Assembly: GCF_001543105.1 (NCBI RefSeq)
Contig: NZ_CP014159.1
Location: 930,001-994,000, forward strand
DNA: 64,000 bases
Source of the DNA: Aerococcus christensenii
Lineage (GTDB): Bacteria; Bacillota; Bacilli; Lactobacillales; Aerococcaceae
Reading direction: 5' to 3'
The notes beneath the pieces were generated by a model that worked only from the letters and a program-made list of their open reading frames with translations, ran no database searches and was not told the origin of the DNA. Shown here piece by piece: positions 52,974-61,458 of this stretch; the stretch's first letter is position 1, and the number at the start of each line of letters is the position of its first letter. Both the position numbers and the translations under genes were made by a program.

Positions 52974-53041
52974 AAAAACGTAGCAGTCGATAAAACTACT
53001 ACGTTTAAAAAAGTCTAACTTTTTGGAGTCACATCAATAAT

Positions 53042-53185
53042 AAAGAGAGTGTTCTTTTTTTATCTAGTAAAGGAATCTTTTGGGTTCAATTTAAAAAGGA
53101 AGAAGATCAGATTCCTAAAGGAGAAATTTTTACGAATGAGAATAGCGTGATGAGGATGTATTGGTTTAAGGAGGAGAAATCATGA
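53042..53185 (+). pseudogene. remnant of the interrupted cistron, coupled to the C39 gene
   Basis: After the IS an open frame reads NKESVLFLSSKGIFWVQFKK and on to RMYWFKEEKS, ending with TGA overlapping the next ATG (ATGA at 53182-53185). It probably is the 3' end of the hypothetical gene at 50625, although the frame differs by one from the last upstream piece, so another indel is needed. Confidence 0.5.
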
Positions 53186-53886
53186 AACAGCAGAGCTTGA
53201 AATTAATTTTTTCGTTAGTCTTTTTACTTGTCAGCTTTGGCTGTTCAGATTGTCGAGTAGGCGCTCCGACTGAAGAGACTTTCAGAGAGAAAGTAGCGAC
53301 AGAGCCCCGGACGTTAGAAGAAGCGCCTTCTTCTGCAGGCATTGCTCCCGGAGACCAATCCTCTGATCAGGAAGCATCCCTTCAAGTAGTCGCAAGTCGT
53401 CAGCCCTCTCAACCCTCCAGTGAGAAATCCCAGACAGAAACGAAAGCAACAGATTTACCTCAGCAGGCTTCGCTCAAGCAGGTCTTGCTGGTCTCTCCCC
53501 AACTGCAAGAAGTCTGGTATTATTGTGCGCCAACAACTGTTAGTATGATGCTATCCGCGAGAGGGATTCGGATCGACCAACACACGTTAGCGATGAAAAT
53601 GAGAACTTATGAACCCTATGGGACGCATAACCGAAATATCAAAGATGGCTACCCCATGTATTACACGATTGATTCTGGGTGAGTGTATGGTGGCAAGCCA
53701 GGAGATCATAATGTGATAGGGATTGGTTACAAGTGGCGGGAAGATAGGCGGTCGATTGAGTATGTCTACTACTTAGATCCTTCGACCAGGGCGCAAGATC
53801 CCGTATATGGCGGTTTAAAAATCATGCCCCCAAGAGAGTTGCTCGAGGCAACCGTTATCTGTGGTGAGCCTAACTATGGCGGGTAG
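53182..53886 (+). pseudogene. C39-like cysteine peptidase lipoprotein gene broken by an in-frame TGA
   Basis: The first part (166 codons) has a signal-like N-terminus with a Cys at about residue 21 (LLVSFGCSDC, an imperfect lipobox), a Ser/Gln/Glu-rich linker, then the Peptidase_C39_2-like catalytic Cys in WYYCAPTTVSMMLSARG. TGA at 53680-53682 stops it, and the same frame goes on with GDHNVIGIGYKW, the catalytic His region, then YYLDPSTRAQDPVYGGLK. The distance between Cys and His parts is only about 63 residues, shorter than usual, so an internal deletion next to THNRNIKDGYP is also likely. Inactive unless the stop is read through. Confidence 0.72.
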
Positions 53887-53916
53887 TGCCATTAAGAATG
53901 CGGAGCATCGTTATAG

Positions 53917-53968
53917 AAAAAGTGCTAGCTTCTTTGTATCAATCGACAAAGAGGCTAGCGCTTTTTAG
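53917..53968. terminator. long bidirectional terminator after the C39 pseudogene
   Basis: AAAAGTGCTAGCttCTTTGT and ACAAAGagGCTAGCGCTTTT pair around ATCAATCG. The rest of the spacer to 54141 has no recognised feature. Confidence 0.88.
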
Positions 53969-54141
53969 GTTGGTGTAGCAATTTGTTGAAGGAAGGTTTT
54001 TGCTCTTATGGGAGAGGTTCTCCTGTTCCCCTTTTTTTAGAGGAAGGGACTAATTTTTAAGCTTGCATTTATAAAGAAGACCCCTTAAAATTAAGCAATA
54101 CCATTGAGTTAATAACATTCTAAAAAGATAGGGGAATATGA

Positions 54142-55152
54142 ATGGTAAAAAAATTTAAAGCAAGACTCATCAGTGGAGGAATAGCTTTTCTTTTAGGAAC
54201 AGTGATTTTGACAGGTGTAGTTGGCAATTATTTTGTGAATTATGCTTTAGTGCCTCAGCATGGAGGACAGGAACGAAAAGTGAAAGATCCTAAACAAGAG
54301 AATGAGGGACTCGCTCGGAGGAAAAAAGAAGAAAAAGAAGCGAGAGATCGTTGGTTAACGGCAGTTAAGGAGCAAACAGAAGAAGTAAGTATTTCTTCGA
54401 AGGAAGGCTTACGCTTGGCGGGTCACGCTTATCGGCAAATTTCACCTACGCACAATTGGATGATTGTGGTTCACGGCTATCAATCGAGTGAAGAGGAGTC
54501 TCAAATTTTAGCTCAACATTTTTATCAAGCGGGCTATCATGTGCTCACCTATAGTCAGAGAGGATGTGGGAAGAGTGAAGGCGACTACATTGGGATGGGG
54601 CTTTTGGAGAAGGAAGATCTGAAGAGATGGACTCAGTGGGTAATTGATCAAGACGCGGACAGTCGGGTGATTTACCATGGAACGTCAATGGGCGGAGCAA
54701 CTGTGCTATTGGCGAGTGGCGAACAGCTTCCAGATCAAGTGAAAGCTATCGTTTCGGATTGTTCTTATACAAGTATTTGGGCGATCTTTGCTTCTGAATT
54801 GAAGGCTCGTTTTTCTCTACCGAGTTTTCCAGTCTTGGATATGGCGAGAGCTGTGGGGAGATTTAGAGCGGGATATGACATCAAAGAAGGCGATGTAGAG
54901 CAGGCAGTCAGCCAGAGCCAGCTTCCTATTTTCTTCCTCCATACAAAAGAGGATACATTTGTTCCTGTAGAGATGGTCCAAAGTCTCTATCAAGCTAAAA
55001 CAGGGGGTCAGAAAGATCTCTTCATTTATGAAACAGGAAAACATGCAGAAGCCAAGTATCATCCCGATTACTATGAGAAAATTCAGAGCTTTATTGAAAA
55101 TATCAAGCAAAATAAAGCAAGGACGTTCGATTTTAAACGAACGTCCTTTTAA
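54142..55152 (+). CDS. membrane-anchored alpha/beta hydrolase (YqkD-like)
   Basis: The 336-residue protein has one N-terminal membrane span (residues about 9-32), a charged stalk, then an alpha/beta hydrolase domain: oxyanion segment VVHGYQSSEEES, nucleophile elbow GTSMGGA (Ser about 181), Asp in HTKEDTFVP and His in GKHAEAKY. The catalytic domain would lie outside the cell. The substrate is unknown; an esterase or acyl-hydrolase role is inferred. The last codons lie inside the terminator hairpin. Confidence 0.88.
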   Translation: MVKKFKARLISGGIAFLLGTVILTGVVGNYFVNYALVPQHGGQERKVKDPKQENEGLARRKKEEKEARDRWLTAVKEQTEEVSISSKEGLRLAGHAYRQISPTHNWMIVVHGYQSSEEESQILAQHFYQAGYHVLTYSQRGCGKSEGDYIGMGLLEKEDLKRWTQWVIDQDADSRVIYHGTSMGGATVLLASGEQLPDQVKAIVSDCSYTSIWAIFASELKARFSLPSFPVLDMARAVGRFRAGYDIKEGDVEQAVSQSQLPIFFLHTKEDTFVPVEMVQSLYQAKTGGQKDLFIYETGKHAEAKYHPDYYEKIQSFIENIKQNKARTFDFKRTSF

Positions 55153-55153
55153 A
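55119..55153. terminator. terminator overlapping the end of the hydrolase gene
   Basis: AAGGACGTTCG and CGAACGTCCTT pair around ATTTTAAA and run into TTTTAAA; the stop TAA follows directly on the T tract. It also faces nth on the other strand. Confidence 0.85.
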
Positions 55154-55807
55154 TTAGAGATGAGGAAGTTGATCTTCTTCCTGTTTGAGTGGAAGGGTAA
55201 AGAGTTGTGGATAGTCAAAACAATGGGGTTGACGAGCGGTACAGATATATCGGCCAAATCGGACAAGGGCTTGGTGAGCTTGGCGCCATTGGGTGGGAGG
55301 AAGAAGAGAAGTGACGCGTTGTTCGACTTGTAGAACGGTAGCGTCTTTGGGCACAATGGCGTGATGTTTACAGACACGTTGAACATGGGTATCTACTGCA
55401 AAGGCGGGAATATCAAAAGCGATACTGAGCACCACACTCGCTGTTTTTCGACCTACTCCACTTAAACTTTCTAAATTCTTTCGATTGGAAGGCACTTTTC
55501 CGTTAAAACGCGTCACAATTTGTTGAGCGGTTTGTTGGATATATTTGGCTTTGTTTTTGTAGAGACCTATGGTATGAAGGTAAGGTTCTAAATCTTTAGG
55601 ATGAGCTTGAGCGAGGGCTTCAGGGGTTGGATAGTCACGAAATAACGCAGGTGTAACTTTATTTACCCCTTGATCGGTGGTTTGAGCGCTTAAAATAACA
55701 GCTATTAAAAGTTCAAAGGGATTGCGGTGATGAAGTTCGGTTTCTACTTTTGGATAGAGAGCAATAATCTCTTGGAGTAGGTAATAAGCATTTTCGTTAG
55801 ATAACAT
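55154..55807 (-). CDS. nth: endonuclease III (Nth) lacking an intact Fe-S cysteine set
   Basis: Nth removes oxidised pyrimidines. The 217-residue protein has the helix-hairpin-helix LSGVGRKTASVVLS with the catalytic Lys and VDTHVQRVCKH with the catalytic Asp. The C-terminal cluster loop, normally C-x6-C-x2-C-x5-C, reads C-TARQPH-C-FD-Y-PQLFT-L: the third and fourth cysteines are Tyr and Leu, so a normal 4Fe-4S cluster cannot form. Start at 55807 is preferred because AAAGGAAA is too close to the ATG at 55813. Confidence 0.9.
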   Translation of the reverse strand: MLSNENAYYLLQEIIALYPKVETELHHRNPFELLIAVILSAQTTDQGVNKVTPALFRDYPTPEALAQAHPKDLEPYLHTIGLYKNKAKYIQQTAQQIVTRFNGKVPSNRKNLESLSGVGRKTASVVLSIAFDIPAFAVDTHVQRVCKHHAIVPKDATVLQVEQRVTSLLPPTQWRQAHQALVRFGRYICTARQPHCFDYPQLFTLPLKQEEDQLPHL

Positions 55808-55873
55808 GAGCATTTTCCTTTCTTTTTGTCTATTGTAGCAAAGACAGAGGAAAAAAGGAGGAATCTTGCTTCT

Positions 55874-55906
55874 ATAAAAAAGGGCTCTATAAAGAGCCCT
55901 AAAAGG
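55874..55906 (-). terminator. terminator behind the flavoprotein pseudogene
   Basis: Read on the minus strand, AGGGCTCT-TTAT-AGAGCCCT is followed by TTTTTT, closing transcription of the flavoprotein gene. Confidence 0.85.
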
Positions 55907-55917
55907 TGATGACTGCA

Positions 55918-57745
55918 TTAAAATTGACAGGCACTTCTACCCGCAATGCGTCCGAAAGTGAAGATGTCTGAGAGAGAATTCCCACCTAAACGATTGTTTG
56001 CATGGATGCCACCGGCAACTTCGACACAAGCGAATAGTCCAGCAATAACTTGATCTTGACAATTCAAAACTTCTGCATTCGTATTAATTTTTAAACCACC
56101 CATGGTATGGTGAACAGCTGGTTTTCTAAGAGTAGCATAGAATGGAGCAACTTCAATCTTGAGATCGAAAGCATTCTTATGGAAGTCAGGATCTTCCCCT
56201 TGATCAACGTAGTGGTTATAAGTGTCTACCGTTTTTTTTAAGACAGCAGGGTTCTTGCCAAATCTTCAATGGTATCTGCACGGAAAAGAGCGCCTGAAGC
56301 AATTTGTTCTTCCGTTTTTTCTTGATTGGTGTTGTAAGCGGTCTTCTTAATTTCATCGTCAGCAATCAAGTAGAATAGACTGCCGTTAGCGATGGCAGCT
56401 TTGGAGATTTCATCGCGAGTTCCAAATTCATTTACGAAACGTTTCCTTTGTTGGTTCGCCATTAAGAAGTTAGCAGGAGGAACCTGTAAACCAGTGAAAA
56501 GTGCTCCTGTTTGAGGATCACAAGTTGGTAACATTTGAATCATACCCATGTCTACGAGATCTACGTTGACTTGTTGACCTAAACGAATCCCGTCCTCTGT
56601 AAGAGCAGGTGAATTAGAGGTCTTAATATCGTCATCAATTTTTTCCCAAAAGGTATTGTATTGTTGCAACATCTTAGTGTTGGCACCAAAACCACCTGTG
56701 GCAAGGACAACAGATTTCGCGTGAACGGTGATTGGTTCTCCCTTGATGCCGCCATACGCCCATTTTCATCCGTTAAAAGCTCAGTAGCACGTGCATCGAG
56801 GAGAATTTCGCCGCCGTTGTTCGTGACATATTTTTCTAGAGCACTAATAAAAGCGTATCCTTGGTCTGCTTTTGGTCTATGTTCACGTCTCCACACAGCA
56901 CCTACTGGCATTTCAACAGTTCCTTTATCAAAATCAACCCCAATTTTTGCAAGCCAATGAACAGATTCTAGAGCATGGTCGGTTAATTCTTTCACTAAAT
57001 CATAGTTACCGTAGACTTTGTTGCCATTAGGATCTGTTCTTTTTCCGCCTAAGTAGGTTTGAATACGGTGAAGTAAGGTGGAATCGAATAAGTAATTTTC
57101 ACCTTGTTTTGTTTTTTCGAGATAAGTGTGAATTTCTTTTTTCAATTGACGGAAATCTTCAAGATATTCTGGATCAATTTCTTTTTCATCTGTAGCAGCG
57201 ATATTTTCGAGGGTGTGCGCTTCACCTGCTAGAGCTGAGAATTCTTTTTGCCATTCTGGATCAGCCGCATTTATGGGGCCGCCTGTCCGAATAGTGTTGC
57301 CTCCTAGAGCAGGGAATTTCTCAAGTAAAATAACTTTTTTATTGTTTTGAAGAACAGTAGCTGCAGCTGCTAGACCAGCTCTGCCTCCCCCAATAACTAC
57401 AACATCTGTGGTTAAATCTTTGGCTTCGTCTGCTTCTTTTTTAGGTTTTGGACGTTTTTTGAAGATTTCGGGATCTTCACCTGCTTCTCGGATAGCATCT
57501 GCTACTTCTTCAATAATTCCTAAACTTGAAATGGTGGCACCAGAAACAGTGTCCACATTCAGCGCTTGTCCTTCAATAATAGAAGACGGAACAGTGGTAA
57601 AGACAGGATAGGAAATGCCCTTACTTTCTTTACTAGAGTCCACGTCGATCTTTTCAATCCGATCTGAGGACAAGGTCACTGGCAAGGAGCCGTTGTGACC
57701 TTTCGCGCGAACATGATACGTGCCTGCTTGAAACATTTCTTTCAT
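55918..57745 (-). pseudogene. fumarate-reductase-like flavoprotein (FMN_bind + FAD_binding_2), two frameshifts
   Basis: The protein begins with an FMN_bind domain (residues about 8-85, SGAT motif in VDTVSGATISS for covalent FMN), then a FAD domain with VVVIGGGRAGLAAAA and GGNTIRTGGP. Near 56755 one base is missing: [10 protein letters not shown] should continue as [20 protein letters not shown] in another frame. Near 56252 a second base is missing: [12 protein letters not shown] should continue [16 protein letters not shown]. The last part ends [19 protein letters not shown], the usual FAD-domain end. Restored length would be about 609 residues. Such enzymes reduce fumarate or similar acceptors. 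Start follows GGGAAGG. Confidence 0.85.
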
Positions 57746-57776
57746 AATATCTACCTTCCCTTTATGTGCTTATTAT

Positions 57777-57822
57777 ATTATAAAAAGATAAAACTAAGCT
57801 GTAAATAATGAAAGCGCTCTCA
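57777..57822 (-). promoter_or_regulatory. flavoprotein promoter with adjacent cre site
   Basis: On the minus strand TTTACA (57805-57800), 17 bases, TATAAT (57782-57777). Directly upstream, TGAAAGCGCTCTCA at 57809-57822 differs in one base from the palindromic catabolite response element TGAAAGCGCTTTCA, so CcpA control is likely, affecting the flavoprotein gene and perhaps the divergent dehydrogenase gene. Confidence 0.75.
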
Positions 57823-57928
57823 ACAACTTTGTGAAAAAGGTTAAGATATAAGGCAAAAATAAAGCAAAAAAATTGTAGATATATTTACAAAGAATTATTA
57901 AAAAAAGACTTAAATTTTATAAGAAAAG

Positions 57929-57937
57929 TGGTATATT
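57929..57937 (+). promoter_or_regulatory. extended -10 promoter for the hydroxyacid dehydrogenase gene
   Basis: TGGTATATT (TATATT 57932-57937) with only a weak CTTAAA 17 bases upstream; 35 bases before the gene start. Confidence 0.5.
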
Positions 57938-57972
57938 AGTAACAATTTAAATAAAAAGAAGGGATGAGTGAG

Positions 57973-58893
57973 ATGACAAGAAGAGTCGCTATTATTGGAA
58001 TGGGAAATGTTGGCGCAGCTGTCGCCCATCAATTAATTATCGAAGGAAAAGTAGATGATTTGGTATTGATTGATAAGAATGAAAATAAAGTAAGAGCAGA
58101 TGCGATTGATTTTGAGGATGCTTTAACCCATTTGCCTTACCATGTGAATATCATCGTGAATGATTATGAACGATTAGGGGAGATGGATGTGATTATCTCT
58201 ACCTTAGGAAATATGAAACTTATCGATCCTCAAAGGCCAGATCGTTTTGCAGAGCTTCGCCATAACAAGGAAGAAGTGGCTAAAGTGAGCGAAAAAATTA
58301 AACGTTCAGGTTTTAAGGGAATTCTTGTGGTCGTAACGAACCCTTGTGATGCGATTTGTATGCTTTATCAAGAAGGCACAGGACTTTCAAAGGAAAGAGT
58401 GATAGGAACAGGAACTTTACTCGATTCAGCTCGCTTGCATCGATCTTTAGGGAAATTTTTCAAGGTGCATCCTAAGTCTGTACAAGGTTACAGTTTAGGA
58501 GAACATGGAGATTCTCAATTTGTGGCATGGTCTAATGTTTCTGTTTTTGATCGAAATATATATGATTTATCTGAAGAGATGGCTGCCGATTTGGAAGCAA
58601 TTGAAGAGGAGACGCGTCAGGGTGGACATACGGTATTTTTCGGAAAGCACTACACAAATTATGGAATTTCGGCAGCGGTTGTGAGATTAGTTTTAATCAT
58701 ACTTTCAGATGCCCATGAGGAGTTGCCGGTTTCAAATTATCGAGAAGAATACGGCACTTATCTTTCTTATCCTGCAATTGTGGGAAGACAAGGAATTATA
58801 AAACAATGTCAGTTAAAATTAACCGATGAGGAGTTAGAAAAGTTAAAACGTTCTGCAGAAACGATTCTTGCAAAAGCGAATTATTCAGAGTAA
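57973..58893 (+). CDS. L-2-hydroxyacid dehydrogenase (L-HicDH / lactate dehydrogenase family)
   Basis: The 306-residue NAD enzyme has GMGNVGAAVAHQL at the nucleotide site, TGTLLDSARL with catalytic-site Asp/Arg, and GEHGDSQF with the catalytic His (about 177). The active-site loop LGNMKLIDPQRPDRFAELR is unlike the lactate dehydrogenase loop and resembles L-2-hydroxyisocaproate dehydrogenase, which reduces branched 2-oxo acids. The ATG at 57973, nine bases after AGAAGGG, is preferred to ATG 57964. Exact substrate is inferred. Confidence 0.88.
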   Translation: MTRRVAIIGMGNVGAAVAHQLIIEGKVDDLVLIDKNENKVRADAIDFEDALTHLPYHVNIIVNDYERLGEMDVIISTLGNMKLIDPQRPDRFAELRHNKEEVAKVSEKIKRSGFKGILVVVTNPCDAICMLYQEGTGLSKERVIGTGTLLDSARLHRSLGKFFKVHPKSVQGYSLGEHGDSQFVAWSNVSVFDRNIYDLSEEMAADLEAIEEETRQGGHTVFFGKHYTNYGISAAVVRLVLIILSDAHEELPVSNYREEYGTYLSYPAIVGRQGIIKQCQLKLTDEELEKLKRSAETILAKANYSE

Positions 58894-58902
58894 AAAAGCA
58901 TA

Positions 58903-58945
58903 AATAAAGCAGCAGAGTATTTTTGAAACCTGCTGCTTTATTTTG
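58903..58945. terminator. bidirectional terminator
   Basis: AATAAAGCAGCAG and CTGCTGCTTTATT pair around AGTATTTTTGAAAC, flanked by A-rich and T-rich sequence, between two convergent genes. Confidence 0.88.
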
Positions 58946-58947
58946 AT

Positions 58948-60171
58948 TTAATGATAGTCTTTAAAGTAACTTATAGAATTTTGAGGGGAAAGCTGACGAA
59001 GGTCATTTCTAGTTTCTTTAGGGAGGGACCCACCGTAATCCATAAATTCGACTAAATCTTTAAAGGCTTTTTCAGGAATTGCTAAGTCTTTTAGCCGTTC
59101 CGAACGGTAAGAAAGGTCGAGCTGATCTTCTTCCCCACGTTCTAGTTTGTCAACAAAGTCTGGTTCCATTACAAATACAGAAGATAATCCCACCATATCT
59201 GCATTTTGTAGAGCTTCTAGGGCCTTATCAGGGGTGTTAATGCCGCCGGTTGCGATCAGAGGAACTCGACCATTAAGATGATCTTTGACAATACGGTTGA
59301 CGTATTCTCCTTTATATTTTCCGCCTCTTGCCTTATCTAAGTAAATGTCGTGCCCCCAAGAAGCACTGGCGTAGTATTGAATATCTGCTACATCAAGTAA
59401 TCGATCAAAGTAATCGTTGAATTCATCGACGGTGTACCCCACTTGCATGCCTCTTCTTTCTTCTGGGGTTCCTCTAAACCCGAGAATGAAATGTGTAGCG
59501 TGACAAGCATCAATCATTTTTTGGATAGCTTGGGTAGCTTTTACTCCAAATCTTGCACGGTTTTCTAAGGTTTGTGGTCCGTACTGGTCGGTTCGCTTAT
59601 TCGAAAAAGGAGAGAAGAATTGTTGAGGAAGTAAACGTTGGGCATTAGAAATTTCTACTCCATCAAATCCGGCTTCAATAGCTCGTCGGGTAGCTTGTGC
59701 GTATTGTTCTACAACGTGTTTAATTTTTCGCTCACTCATAGGTAGGACATCATGCTCCACTGGAGATTGGAGATGCATGTAGGAAGGCCCATAAACGACG
59801 TGATAGTCTTTTAAGGTAGCTTTTGCGAAACGTCCAGCATGAGTTAATTGAAGAATAGCTTTGGCTCCATTTTGTTTCATGGCGTTAGCCAGTTTAGAGA
59901 GTCCTTCGATAAATCGGTCATCACGGACACTTGGGCCATATTCAAAGAGTTGACCATAATCCTCGATGTAAGCTGCAGTAGTGACTTGGAGAGGGGCAGA
60001 GTGACTTCTCCTTTTAGCGTAGGCAATATCTTCTTCACTGACAAATCCTTCGAGACTAGAAGAATTTGTCGTTAGAGGGTTGAGGGAGAAGCGATTAGCA
60101 AGCTCAATGCCATTGGGTAACCGAATAGGTTGGAACAAGGGTTGATATTTTTGTGTGGTTTGTGCATTCAT
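58948..60171 (-). CDS. old yellow enzyme family NADH:flavin oxidoreductase
   Basis: The 407-residue TIM-barrel flavoenzyme has LTHAGRFA, GFDGVEIS, QQFFSPFSNKRTDQYG and the FMN phosphate segment LIATGGINTPDKALE. Where most members have HGAHGYL or HGANGYL, here it is SNAQRLL, so the usual substrate-binding His/Asn pair is changed. An OYE-type gene is part of the class M sirtuin locus in other Firmicutes, and here it stands divergent from that operon. GGAGAT precedes the ATG. The substrate is unknown. Confidence 0.88.
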   Translation of the reverse strand: MNAQTTQKYQPLFQPIRLPNGIELANRFSLNPLTTNSSSLEGFVSEEDIAYAKRRSHSAPLQVTTAAYIEDYGQLFEYGPSVRDDRFIEGLSKLANAMKQNGAKAILQLTHAGRFAKATLKDYHVVYGPSYMHLQSPVEHDVLPMSERKIKHVVEQYAQATRRAIEAGFDGVEISNAQRLLPQQFFSPFSNKRTDQYGPQTLENRARFGVKATQAIQKMIDACHATHFILGFRGTPEERRGMQVGYTVDEFNDYFDRLLDVADIQYYASASWGHDIYLDKARGGKYKGEYVNRIVKDHLNGRVPLIATGGINTPDKALEALQNADMVGLSSVFVMEPDFVDKLERGEEDQLDLSYRSERLKDLAIPEKAFKDLVEFMDYGGSLPKETRNDLRQLSPQNSISYFKDYH

Positions 60172-60213
60172 ATAAATCTCCTATCTTTATCAATTAAAAA
60201 GTCTTTTTCTTTT

Positions 60214-60300
60214 ATTGTAAGCTCTAATAGAAAAAAATCAATTCAGAGAAGGCTGAGGAAGGTTATAAAAGTTTTATTCTCACCTTAAAAATGATAGTAT
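60214..60300. promoter_or_regulatory. divergent promoters of the flavoenzyme pair
   Basis: Minus strand: TTGATT (60241-60236), 16 bases, TACAAT (60219-60214) for the old yellow enzyme. Plus strand: TGATAGTAT (TAGTAT 60295-60300), an extended -10 for the monooxygenase gene. No operator palindrome stands out between them. Confidence 0.5.
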
Positions 60301-60337
60301 AAGAAGGAAGAGGTTAGGGATTAGACGGGAGGATAAA

Positions 60338-61372
60338 ATGATAGATTATAGTGTGTTAGATTATGCGATTATTGATGAAGGAGAAACGGCTCAACAAGCC
60401 TTAGGGCATACGATTGAAATGGCCCAATTAGCAGAGGAGTTAGGCTATAAGAGATTTTGGATAGCAGAGCACCACAATTTACCCGCTTTCGCTTCGGCCA
60501 GTCCAGAAATTATTATGGGGGAAGTGCTGAATAAGACCCAGCATATTAAAGTCGGGTCAGGAGGCGTGATGGTTGTTCATTATAGTCCCTATAAAGTAGC
60601 AGAAATTTTTAAAACGTTAGCGGCTTATCACCCAGGACGAGTTGATTTAGGCTTGGGCAATAATCAAGGAACTGCGGTAGTTCATAAGGCTTTGGATACC
60701 AAAGATAAAACTTCTTATGAAGAAAAGTTAGCAGATGTTTATGACTATCTAACGGATAAGTTAACTGAAGAAGGCTCACCAAGTAAAGAAAAGACCTGTT
60801 CAGCTATTTTACACTGTAATCCCAAAATTACAGAGGTTCCGGAAATGTGGGTACTCTCTAATTCTGTGAAACGAGCTAAAATTACGGCAGAGTTAGGCTT
60901 AGGGTATGTCTATGGGATTTTCCCTCAAGCTCAAGAAAAAGCCTTAGAGATTGGCCGCCAAGCAGCAGAGGCCTATCGAAAATATTTTAAACCTTCAAAA
61001 GCTCTGCCAGAACCACATGTCATTTTTGCGGCTTTTGTTGCGATTGATGATGAAGAACAAAGGGCTAAAGAATTAACTAAGATTTTGGATTTGTGGTTAA
61101 TGGGAAAAGATCAGTTTTCTTATTATAAACATTTCCCAACGCTTAAAGAAACTCGACAAACCACGATCAGCGCAAAGGAAGCAGTTGTTATTTCTCAGAA
61201 CAAACATCGGATGATAACTGGGACTAAAGAAGAAGTAAAAGAGCAGCTTCAAAAATGGTGTCAAGGGATGCAGGTGGATGAAGTGCTCTTAATGCCTTTA
61301 ATGCCCGGAGTTGAACAAAGAAAGAAAAGCCTGAAACTTTTGGCAGAATGTTGTCAAGAAATTCAGTTATAA
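60338..61372 (+). CDS. luciferase-like monooxygenase family flavin-dependent oxidoreductase
   Basis: The 344-residue protein has the LLM barrel features: AEELGYKRFWIAEHHN, KVGSGGVMVVHYSPYKVAE, and HPGRVDLGLGNNQG. In characterised class M sirtuin loci an LLM protein accompanies the lipoyl carrier and may be linked to oxidative stress handling. GGGAGG lies before the ATG. It is the first plus-strand gene of the locus; gcvH-L follows after 86 bases with its own promoter candidate. Confidence 0.9.
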   Translation: MIDYSVLDYAIIDEGETAQQALGHTIEMAQLAEELGYKRFWIAEHHNLPAFASASPEIIMGEVLNKTQHIKVGSGGVMVVHYSPYKVAEIFKTLAAYHPGRVDLGLGNNQGTAVVHKALDTKDKTSYEEKLADVYDYLTDKLTEEGSPSKEKTCSAILHCNPKITEVPEMWVLSNSVKRAKITAELGLGYVYGIFPQAQEKALEIGRQAAEAYRKYFKPSKALPEPHVIFAAFVAIDDEEQRAKELTKILDLWLMGKDQFSYYKHFPTLKETRQTTISAKEAVVISQNKHRMITGTKEEVKEQLQKWCQGMQVDEVLLMPLMPGVEQRKKSLKLLAECCQEIQL

Positions 61373-61415
61373 ATTCTAATTAAAAAGAAGGGCTGTTTAA
61401 TTTAAAAGAATATGT

Positions 61416-61421
61416 TACAAT
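61416..61421 (+). promoter_or_regulatory. extended -10 promoter before gcvH-L
   Basis: TGTTACAAT (TACAAT 61416-61421) lies 38 bases before the gcvH-L start; the -35 region is poor. Confidence 0.4.
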
Positions 61422-61458
61422 GGAGTGAAAGCTATTAAAAGAAGTGAGGAATGATTTT

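Larger units (their letters stand above)
51480..53038 (+). mobile_element. IS3-family (IS150-like) insertion sequence, 1559 bp, inactive
   Basis: Terminal repeats: left TGTACCGACCCCCAAAAG, right end (as reverse complement) TGATGTGACTCCAAAAAG, both continuing into TTAGAC. The trinucleotide ATA flanks both ends (51477-51479 and 53039-53041), a 3-bp target duplication as usual for IS150. It carries overlapping orfA and orfB in the -1 arrangement, both now damaged. Confidence 0.88.

Noticed and set aside
56661..56960. Plus-strand frame of 99 codons inside the flavoprotein pseudogene
   Set aside because: Shadow of the minus-strand coding sequence with no ribosome binding site.
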